Source of the DNA: Tachypleus tridentatus
Taxonomy: Eukaryota > Arthropoda > Merostomata > Xiphosura > Limulidae
DNA: 64,000 bases
Reading direction: 5' to 3'
Assembly: GCF_004210375.1 (NCBI RefSeq)
Contig: NC_134834.1
Span: forward strand, 158,739,290 to 158,803,289
The notes beneath the pieces are model-generated. The model saw nothing but the letters and a program-made list of their open reading frames with translations. It did not search any database and had not been told where the DNA came from. Shown piece after piece: positions 63,501-64,000 of the stretch (position 1 is the stretch's first letter; every line of letters starts with the position of its first letter). Made by a program: the position numbers and the translations under genes.

Positions 63501-64000
63501 CACTAGATACATTGTAACTGAGTGCCTCAACTGTAAGCTGCGATCTATTGTGCTACACACACAAATTCAACAGGGAACAACAAATTCTGGTGGTAATTTA
63601 CTGCATACTGATGGATAATTTATAACTTATGGAGATCTTGCACTACATACATATATACGATAACTCAACGAAATAAAAGCCCAGCTTACATTTTTAATTG
63701 AGTAAAAGTGTTTGTTAATTTCAATTAAAATTGTTTCTATACCAGCGTATTCATCAATTGTTTGTATGGATGTTAGTAAAGTTATCTATTTACTGTACTA
63801 GATACACATCTATTCAGTCATTCATCTCGCTTCATTTTATCTATATAGTGATATAAAGTTAAATTTCTCTTTCTATACCTTAACTTTCCTACGTATATGA
63901 CTGTATTTATCCTCCTATTACAAAGGCTTCAACATACCATTCAGGTGACCGTCCTTGTAACCGTGGTATTCACCGTCCAGACGACCTTTCTTAAGAAGAC
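27513..64000 (-). CDS. dac: dachshund gene, 3' portion (eight chained exons; gene span)
   Basis: Dachshund is a nuclear Ski/Sno/Dac-family co-regulator that acts with Eyes absent and Sine oculis in the retinal determination network and patterns limbs and nervous system in arthropods. The identification rests on the exon at 36098-36313, which carries IETLLRNIQGLLKVAADN, the start of the conserved C-terminal DD2 region. The next exons continue with ELKMEVMRERELRENLEK, QKRLRKERRSRRRVQEQLE and LRILNESL, in the same order as vertebrate DACH1. Reading 64000 to 27513, the exons join with matching phases (1, 2, 1, 1, 1, 1, 1). Introns are about 19.2, 4.2, 3.4, 0.36, 2.3, 3.2 and 2.8 kb. The DD1 DNA-binding domain and the start codon are not in the window, so this is a partial gene. 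No promoter is visible. The C-terminus is unresolved (see 23581-23642). Confidence 0.92.
27735..28003 (+). mobile_element. family-A SINE with 18-bp target-site duplication
   Basis: Flanked by GCAATTCTGGTTCGGCTT at 27717-27734 and 28004-28021, both perfect. About 14 bases are lost near the tail (GGCTAGCCATCG). The long perfect duplication indicates a recent insertion. It lies in dac intron sequence upstream of the exon at 27513-27578. Confidence 0.95.
28270..28555 (+). mobile_element. family-A SINE, subfamily 2
   Basis: Carries the subfamily signature: GTAAGGCGTGCGACTCGTAA, CGCGCTAAACATG, CCTCCCAGCCGTGG and a GAGTAGCTTTGTGCGAAATT tail. Ends in AAACAAACAAACAAAC. Confidence 0.94.
28556..28650. 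repeat. 31-bp repeat, three copies
   Basis: Three copies with TGTACCATGTCACAAACTTC, starting directly at the A-rich tail of the SINE at 28270-28555. Confidence 0.9.
29165..29380 (-). mobile_element. two adjacent family-C-like SINE fragments
   Basis: First piece 29165-29250 (TTGTTAAGCACAACACCACA, then GTATGGAAACCTGATTTTC); second 29258-29380 (TGGTGCAAAGTCACACAAGA, GAAATCGAACTCTTGATT, CTTACCAATGACCCACC). Confidence 0.6.
29967..30248 (-). mobile_element. family-A SINE, subfamily 2, with target-site duplication
   Basis: Flanked by CAGACTTTACAA at 29955-29966 and 30249-30260. Carries the CTCGAGGGC tail and the GGCGCGACGGGGA head of subfamily 2. It is within 90 bp of a dac splice donor. Confidence 0.95.
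30335..30475 (-). CDS. dac: dac coiled-coil exon, basic segment
   Basis: This 141-bp exon (phase 1-1) has a GTTTCAG acceptor and a consensus GTAAGT donor. It encodes QKRLRKERRSRRRVQEQLE, then EVKKRSNCEGNF and NPTEALRILN. This matches the VQKRLKKEKKAKRKLQEALE to SLRVLN part of DACH1, the basic end of the coiled coil. The segment is very Arg/Lys rich and may add nuclear-localisation function (inference). It is preceded on the genomic plus side by a family-A SINE at 29967-30248, only about 90 bases from the donor. Confidence 0.94.
30728..30928 (-). mobile_element. old SINE copy 1 of a head-to-tail pair
   Basis: GAGGGCTATTGTGCTATCTG, TTACTTTATAACACCCTTAG, GCAAGCTGAACGCCC. Directly followed by a second related copy. 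Confidence 0.65.
30929..31127 (-). mobile_element. old SINE copy 2 of a head-to-tail pair
   Basis: TCCCTAATTTAAAACTGCCG, CACTCACTGTCAACACAGC, then a head-like end with CACTGACCACTAGACCACG. Confidence 0.6.
31208..31456 (-). mobile_element. family-A SINE with shortened head
   Basis: Flanked by ACTTTGATGAT at 31197-31207 and 31457-31467. About 25 bases are missing from the head between the B box (GGGGATTCGAA) and CGCCTTAACCCACC, removing the anticodon-like arm. Confidence 0.93.
31545..31932 (-). mobile_element. old SINE interrupted by family-B SINE
   Basis: Left part 31545-31690 (GAGCTAGCTGTCCTTAAG and on to AAAGAGTAGTGCG) and right part 31817-31932 (GCCACACAGAGCACCAAAG, then a head-like end) flank the family-B copy at 31693-31815. 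Confidence 0.6.
31693..31815 (+). mobile_element. family-B SINE
   Basis: GACAACGGTAAATCTAAGG, TTATAACGCTAAAATCAGG, GGATTCGATTTCCCC, ending in GTGGCTTTGCTATAAGAAAA. Inserted in an older SINE. Confidence 0.88.
32451..33694. repeat. 46-bp minisatellite fused to a dac exon end
   Basis: About 27 tandem copies of a 46-bp unit, the last merging with the exon at 33683-33766. On the minus strand each unit contains AGAAGACAAAAGGTAGATTG, which is the exon's final bases plus its 5' splice site. Copies differ at only a few sites (for example TTCTAG against TTCCAG, and ACCTTTTG against ACCTATTG), and variant combinations recur, which points to recent expansion by multi-unit steps. Confidence 0.97.
33683..33766 (-). 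CDS. dac: dac DD2 coiled-coil exon
   Basis: An 84-bp exon (phase 1-1) encoding ELKMEVMRERELRENLEK and then QILEEQKTK, the charged coiled-coil stretch of DD2 that matches the ELKMDFLRERELRETLEK part of vertebrate DACH1. The acceptor is TTTACAG. The donor is AAAAG|GTAGAT, weak because +4 and +5 are not AG. The exon's 3' end is also the edge of a 46-bp tandem array in the intron (32451-33694): the last dozen exon bases and the donor are copied in every unit. Which copy of the donor is used cannot be read from sequence, but only the first one, at 33682/33683, keeps the reading frame described here. Confidence 0.95.
34447..34500 (+). mobile_element. family-B SINE tail fragment
   Basis: GTGGGCTCAGCAGATAGCC to CTTTACTATAAGAAAACAC. 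Head absent (5' truncation). Confidence 0.8.
34508..34672. repeat. 33/35-bp minisatellite, left part
   Basis: Tandem units ending in TCTCTGCTGTTTGGTTAAG or GTCTGCTGTTCAGTTAAG. Interrupted on the right by the Penelope-like element; the array resumes at 35338. Confidence 0.9.
34738..34766 (-). ncRNA. hammerhead-ribozyme-like core, left PLE arm
   Basis: On the minus strand the arm reads CTGACGA, then a TGACC/GGTC stem around GAAGAA, then GAAACG. This is the order of the hammerhead core CUGANGA, stem II and GAAA. Short hammerheads are known in Penelope-like elements. The bases after GAAACG do not form a perfect stem III with a standard UH cleavage site, so activity is doubtful. Confidence 0.55.
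34879..35067 (-). pseudogene. GIY-YIG endonuclease C-terminus of Penelope-like element
   Basis: The minus strand reads HVFEHCKSNKHNITIGNTQI, then ILNKETNINKRKIKEALFM, then LKPKINQYKGTPLYLY and a stop. The spaced HC..N.H, ILxxExN..KRKIKEA and LKPxIN..KG pattern is the C-terminal part of the GIY-YIG endonuclease of Penelope-like elements, which nicks target DNA. Only about 60 residues remain. The GIY and YIG motifs and the whole reverse transcriptase are missing, so this is a fragment without function. Confidence 0.75.
35219..35247 (+). ncRNA. degenerate hammerhead-like core, right PLE arm
   Basis: The inverted copy of the left-arm core, on the plus strand. The first box reads CTTACGA in place of CTGACGA, and stem II has a mismatch (TGACC with AGTC). 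It looks inactive. Confidence 0.5.
35338..35985. repeat. 33/35-bp minisatellite, right part
   Basis: Continuation of the array at 34508, about 18 units. Two unit types, a 35-bp one with TCTCTGCTGTTTGGTT and a 33-bp one with GTCTGCTGTTCAGTT, are interspersed. A pair or triplet of 35-bp units around GACATGTCTGC is repeated as a block at about 35605 and 35710. Confidence 0.93.
36098..36313 (-). CDS. dac: dac exon carrying start of DD2 (Dachbox-C)
   Basis: This 216-bp exon (72 codons, phase 1-1) is the anchor for the gene call. After a Ser/Thr/Ala-rich lead (DFSDTPDVSSTANTDHLA) it contains IETLLRNIQGLLKVAADN and RQQERQINIEK, the first helix of the DD2 domain and nearly the same as the vertebrate DACH1 segment. 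DD2 mediates protein contacts (Eya and co-repressors) and leads into a coiled coil. The acceptor is TTTTTTAG. The donor is AAAAG|GTTGTT, which lacks the usual purine at +3, so it is weak. A minisatellite that ends at about 35985 lies about 110 bp inside the following intron. Confidence 0.95.
36675..36848 (-). CDS. dac: dac internal exon with acidic run
   Basis: This 174-bp exon is phase 1 to phase 1, from a TTTTTCTAG acceptor to a GTAGCT donor. It encodes GHGPVLNLSQHSSR, then an Asn/Ser-rich part, then an acidic run (DDDDSEDEGDDQDH). The VLNLS motif with a following acidic segment fits the linker just before DD2 in Dac/Ski-type co-regulators, where short hydrophobic motifs and acidic runs are common. 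The upstream methionine of the longer open frame lies inside the intron and is not a real start. It is separated from the next exon by a 361-bp intron with no recognisable content. Confidence 0.87.
37250..37450 (+). mobile_element. possible very old SINE
   Basis: TTCTCGAACCCATGATA, GTGACAGTCAATCCTTTACC and GTTGGGTGGCAGGGTACTG recall the family-A order but with low identity. Confidence 0.4.
37622..37664 (-). mobile_element. family-C SINE head fragment
   Basis: GTAAGTCCACAGGCATACCG followed by CTGTGGTACTGGGGGG. Only the first 40 bases of the element. Confidence 0.55.
37665..37915. repeat. about 86-bp repeat, three copies
   Basis: Three diverged copies with CTTGTATATTTGGTACTT and ACGAGCGACATATTTATC. 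Confidence 0.85.
37990..38180. repeat. about 41-bp repeat, four to five copies
   Basis: Copies of AACATGGAGCCAAAACACAA followed by AACATTTCAAAGAAGGGTAT, with one or two changes each. Confidence 0.87.
38181..38954. other. no gene seen
   Basis: A plus-strand frame (38229-38516) with many Cys, Lys and Ser codons is not recognisable and has no splice support. Confidence 0.45.
38955..39176 (-). mobile_element. family-C SINE plus second fragment
   Basis: TTGTTTGTTTGAGAGCAAAT, GGGTATCAAATTTCGATGTC, TAAGTCTACAGATATACTGC, then an added piece ending in CTTACCGCTGACCC. Confidence 0.6.
39255..39400 (-). mobile_element. family-C-like SINE, diverged
   Basis: GTGCAAAGCTACACAAAGG, TTAAGCCTCTGATTTCAG, GATTACACTGCTGACC. 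Confidence 0.5.
39528..39600 (-). mobile_element. family-B SINE head fragment
   Basis: AATTAAAACCCCTGGTTTTAG, then CATTGTAAATCCGAAGACTT and ACTGCCGTCCTACCAGG, the reversed tRNA-like part of family B. Confidence 0.65.
39868..40112. repeat. direct duplication of about 85 bp
   Basis: Two copies, about 39868-39956 and 40027-40112, share GTATCTAGAATGTTAGCTCC and CTTAATCTTGAACGTAGAAT, with a related, more diverged stretch between them. Confidence 0.85.
40244..40335 (-). CDS. dac: dac internal exon, 92 bp
   Basis: A CCTAG acceptor and a strong GTAAGT donor bound 92 bases. Phase 2 in and phase 1 out is exactly what the flanking exons need, and in that frame it reads DDPPQSGELRERLYGQEG followed by YKSTNSITQS with no stop. 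One alternative frame is also open but would break the phase at both ends. The sequence is in the variable linker between DD1 and DD2, so I cannot confirm it by family similarity; the call rests on splice sites and phase. It could be an alternatively used exon, but skipping it alone would shift the frame. Confidence 0.75.
40336..42329. other. dac intron, no further exon seen
   Basis: A short stretch at 41210-41310 (GAGGCGCTGCCATCGTTGTC) is less AT-rich than its surroundings. Otherwise low-complexity AT-rich sequence. Confidence 0.45.
42330..42515 (-). mobile_element. old SINE copy
   Basis: GAAAGGCAGCCAATCAGGAG, TTATAACGTACACACAGCTG and a head end with CGTTGAGCACCAAGTCAC. Confidence 0.6.
43216..43494 (-). 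mobile_element. family-A SINE (full length)
   Basis: Tail TTGTTTGTTTTTTAATTTCG, conserved body, head ending in CACCTGGCCATGCTG. No clear target duplication seen. Confidence 0.93.
43622..43736 (-). mobile_element. family-C SINE
   Basis: TTGTTAAGCATATAACTATA, GATATCGAAACCCTATTTCC, CAGACTTACCGCTGAAACGC. Confidence 0.68.
44512..44782 (-). CDS. dac: dac internal exon with polyalanine tract
   Basis: This 271-bp exon lies between an AACAG acceptor and a GTTGGT donor, phase 1 in and phase 2 out. It encodes KVSFLHNGYNQMVAQ, then thirteen alanines, then a Ser/Thr/His-rich low-complexity linker (SHVSPLPFMALNHQVSHHS) ending in DDYVTN. Dac proteins carry alanine-rich, poorly conserved linkers between DD1 and DD2, so the content fits. 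A second TAG twelve bases inside (acceptor giving a first base at 44770) is in the same phase and would remove four residues, so the true 5' edge is ambiguous. The exon is much richer in GC than the surrounding intron, mainly through the GCN run. Confidence 0.85.
44685..44723 (-). repeat. dac: Polyalanine-coding GCN tract in dac
   Basis: Thirteen consecutive alanine codons, seven GCG and six GCA in mixed order. Mixed codons suggest a tract that is fairly stable rather than a pure trinucleotide run. Confidence 0.85.
45182..45462 (-). mobile_element. family-A SINE (full length)
   Basis: Complete copy with CTACTCGAGGACTATCTGCG tail and B box GGGGATTCGAACTCGCG. Lies 400 bp upstream (in dac orientation) of the exon at 44782. 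Confidence 0.93.
45583..45613 (+). ncRNA. possible second hammerhead-like core
   Basis: The plus strand reads ATGAAGA, then a GACC/GGTC stem around TAGGAA, then GAAACGTC. The layout resembles the hammerhead core of Penelope-like elements but belongs to a different subtype from the one at 34738, and the first base of CUGANGA is A. No other part of such an element is recognisable nearby. Confidence 0.4.
46155..46424 (+). mobile_element. family-A SINE, subfamily 2, with target-site duplication
   Basis: Flanked by CATATTACTTTG (46143-46154) and CATATTATTTTG (46425-46436), one mismatch. Carries the subfamily-2 head GCGCGTAAGGCGTGC and tail CGAGTAGCTTTGTGCG. Confidence 0.95.
46437..48640. other. 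dac intron, no exon seen
   Basis: AT-rich with one family-B SINE (47163-47282). Nothing else found. Confidence 0.5.
47163..47282 (-). mobile_element. family-B SINE (full length)
   Basis: TTTTCTTATAGCAAAGCCAC, GAATCGAACCCCTGATTTTG, GTAAATCAGTAGACTTACCG. The (GT)n at the left is the element's tail. Confidence 0.88.
48641..48951. repeat. low-complexity minisatellite of ATATCATTTGTTTAT type
   Basis: About twelve AT-rich units of about 25-26 bp made of TATATCATTT and TTTATATATCATT. They give meaningless Tyr/His/Ile-rich open frames in all three plus frames. Confidence 0.92.
49215..49261 (-). mobile_element. SINE tail-only insertion (47 bp) with target-site duplication
   Basis: Only the tail end of a family-A SINE (TTGAATTTCGCGCAAAGCTA to TATCTGCGC) is present between two copies of GTCCATCAG (49206-49214 and 49262-49270). 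It is an extreme 5' truncation made at insertion. Confidence 0.88.
49271..50618. other. dac intron, no exon seen
   Basis: Ordinary AT-rich sequence with a T/G run at about 49587-49600. Confidence 0.55.
50619..51462. repeat. 42-bp minisatellite, open in several frames
   Basis: About 20 copies of a 42-bp unit containing AATGATGAATGTCACAAAAT. Because 42 is a multiple of three and the unit lacks stops in several frames, long open frames appear on both strands (about 277 codons on minus, 260 and 282 on plus). They are a product of the repeat. It lies in the large dac intron. Confidence 0.96.
51463..54496. other. dac intron, no exon seen
   Basis: Overlapping open frames at 51868-52185 on both strands are unrecognised. 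One old SINE at 52441-52688. Microsatellite-like TATATATT near 53370. Confidence 0.5.
52441..52688 (-). mobile_element. family-A SINE, diverged
   Basis: Recognisable parts are GCGCCAGCTGTCCCTAAATT, CACCGCAAACTCTTGG, GCTGAAAGGGCAAGCATG and a head with TTGTGAGTCAAGTGCC. Confidence 0.87.
54497..55925. repeat. 34-bp minisatellite
   Basis: About 42 copies of a 34-bp unit containing GAGAGGGAGTAACCTTGT and ATCTCTAGATGTTA. The left end is richer in TTATAGAG variants and the right end in TTAAAGAG. A run from GATGATATAGAG to the ACCCTGTATC variant occurs near 54665 and again near 55412, which shows a multi-unit duplication. Confidence 0.97.
56469..56752 (-). mobile_element. family-A SINE, subfamily 2, with target-site duplication
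   Basis: Flanked by TATTCATTGTC at 56458-56468 and 56753-56763. Full length, subfamily-2 head and tail. Confidence 0.95.
56904..57154 (-). mobile_element. family-A SINE, head-truncated, with target-site duplication
   Basis: Flanked by TCCAATGGC at 56895-56903 and 57155-57163. The head stops near the anticodon-like arm (AATGCGAGTCAGGAGC), so it is slightly 5'-truncated. Confidence 0.92.
57189..57645. repeat. 57-bp tandem repeat, eight copies
   Basis: Eight copies of a 57-bp unit with GAAGTACTGACAGTTTGGTA. The unit length is a multiple of three, so it is open on both strands for part of its length; I treat those frames as artefacts. Confidence 0.93.
57646..58626. other. dac intron; possible regulatory patch at 58430-58620
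   Basis: AT-rich to about 58420. Then a GC-richer patch with CCATTGGCTTTGTTCC, ATGACTCATCA (AP-1-like) and CTGCGCAGC (NRF-1-like). No experimental meaning can be read from sequence alone. Confidence 0.4.
58627..59080. repeat. about 97-bp tandem repeat, four copies, SINE-interrupted
   Basis: Four copies built on GTTTCACGACGACGCCGG, a TCTAATTAGATAATCCTAA part and ACGTAGCGTGTAACATAT. The second and third copies are separated by a family-B SINE at 58796-58912. Confidence 0.88.
58796..58912 (-). mobile_element. family-B SINE inside a tandem repeat
   Basis: TTTCTTATAGCAAAGCTTCA, GAATCGAACCCCTGATTTTA and GTAAATCAGTAGACTTACCT. It splits the 97-bp array at 58627-59080. Confidence 0.88.
59081..61548. 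other. dac intron, unrecognised
   Basis: A plus-strand frame at 59260-59448 encodes a hydrophobic stretch (FIFFNFLPVTYVIILIAL) that looks like a membrane segment, possibly from a degraded gene copy; not assignable. The rest is AT-rich. Confidence 0.4.
60695..60724. repeat. perfect 12-bp inverted repeat
   Basis: TACTACACATGT, six bases, then ACATGTGTAGTA. Could form a hairpin or bind a dimeric factor; no gene is close enough to give it a role. Confidence 0.8.
61549..61790 (-). mobile_element. old SINE copy
   Basis: GTTTTATTTCGTGCAAAGTT, GGCTACTTTTATGTGAACG and TTTTTATAACATACAATGAG, ending in a head with GTGTACCACGCC. Confidence 0.75.
61791..63072. other. dac intron, unrecognised
   Basis: Frame 62497-62805 on the plus strand (ETIVHYVAHCCLRHKTTF) has coding-like base content and may be a decayed transposase, but no family could be fixed. 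Confidence 0.35.
63073..63200 (+). mobile_element. family-C SINE (full length)
   Basis: CCCCCCCCCAGTGGAACAG, GGATTTCGATACCCGTGGTG, AGCCCATTGTGTAGCTTTGT and an AAACAAACAAACAAA tail. Lies in the dac intron about 740 bp from the exon at 63938. Confidence 0.87.
63938..64000 (-). CDS. dac: dac exon, 3' end only (cut by window edge)
   Basis: The last 61 bases before a GTATGT donor read KKGRLDGEYHGYKDGHLN in the only frame that stays open to the donor. It ends in phase 1, which fits the phase-1 start of the exon at 44782. Its position and basic KK..L start resemble the segment after the alanine-rich stretch of DACH proteins (the KKIKLEAM region of vertebrate DACH1), but that likeness is weak. The rest of this exon lies beyond position 64000. 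It is called from phase, donor site and gene order rather than strong sequence identity. Confidence 0.72.

Overview
This window looks like nuclear DNA of an arthropod, most likely a chelicerate of the horseshoe-crab type. It is AT-rich, has introns, and carries dozens of tRNA-derived SINE copies whose head, body and tail I associate with horseshoe-crab genomes; that match is from memory, not a search. There are no operons, rRNA genes or convincing free-standing tRNA genes.

The one host gene I can support is dachshund (dac), a Ski/Sno/Dac-family transcriptional co-regulator, on the minus strand. Its 5' part, including the DNA-binding DD1 domain, lies beyond position 64000. Eight coding exons can be chained here (63938-64000, 44512-44782, 40244-40335, 36675-36848, 36098-36313, 33683-33766, 30335-30475, 27513-27578). 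Every donor/acceptor pair agrees in reading phase, and the joined product ends in the Dac C-terminal DD2/coiled-coil region. A possible last exon with a stop codon is at 23581-23642 but is much less certain.

Nearly everything else is repeats. There are about a dozen minisatellite arrays (units of about 26 to 97 bp), most of them inside dac introns. The most striking is a 46-bp array at 32451-33694. It runs directly into the 3' end of a dac coding exon, and each unit carries a copy of that exon's last bases plus its 5' splice site. Other large arrays are at 24670-26498 (31-bp unit with a 310-bp higher-order period), 50619-51462 (42 bp), 54497-55925 (34 bp) and 34508-35985 (33/35 bp, split by a mobile element).

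Mobile elements: (i) a roughly 270-bp SINE with a tRNA-Thr-like head (called family A here), in many copies, several with intact target-site duplications, and with at least two subfamilies; (ii) two shorter tRNA-like SINE families (B and C); (iii) a Penelope-like element remnant at about 34673-35337, with a GIY-YIG endonuclease tail, inverted terminal arms and hammerhead-ribozyme-like cores; (iv) a decayed P-element/THAP9-like DNA transposase at 9061-9960 on the plus strand, downstream of dac.

Layout: 1-23580 is downstream or intergenic sequence with old SINEs and the P-element relic. 23581-44782 holds the compact 3' half of dac, with arrays between exons. 44783-63937 is one 19-kb intron with arrays and SINEs. 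63938-64000 is the edge of the next upstream exon. Repeat boundaries are approximate because they were read by eye.
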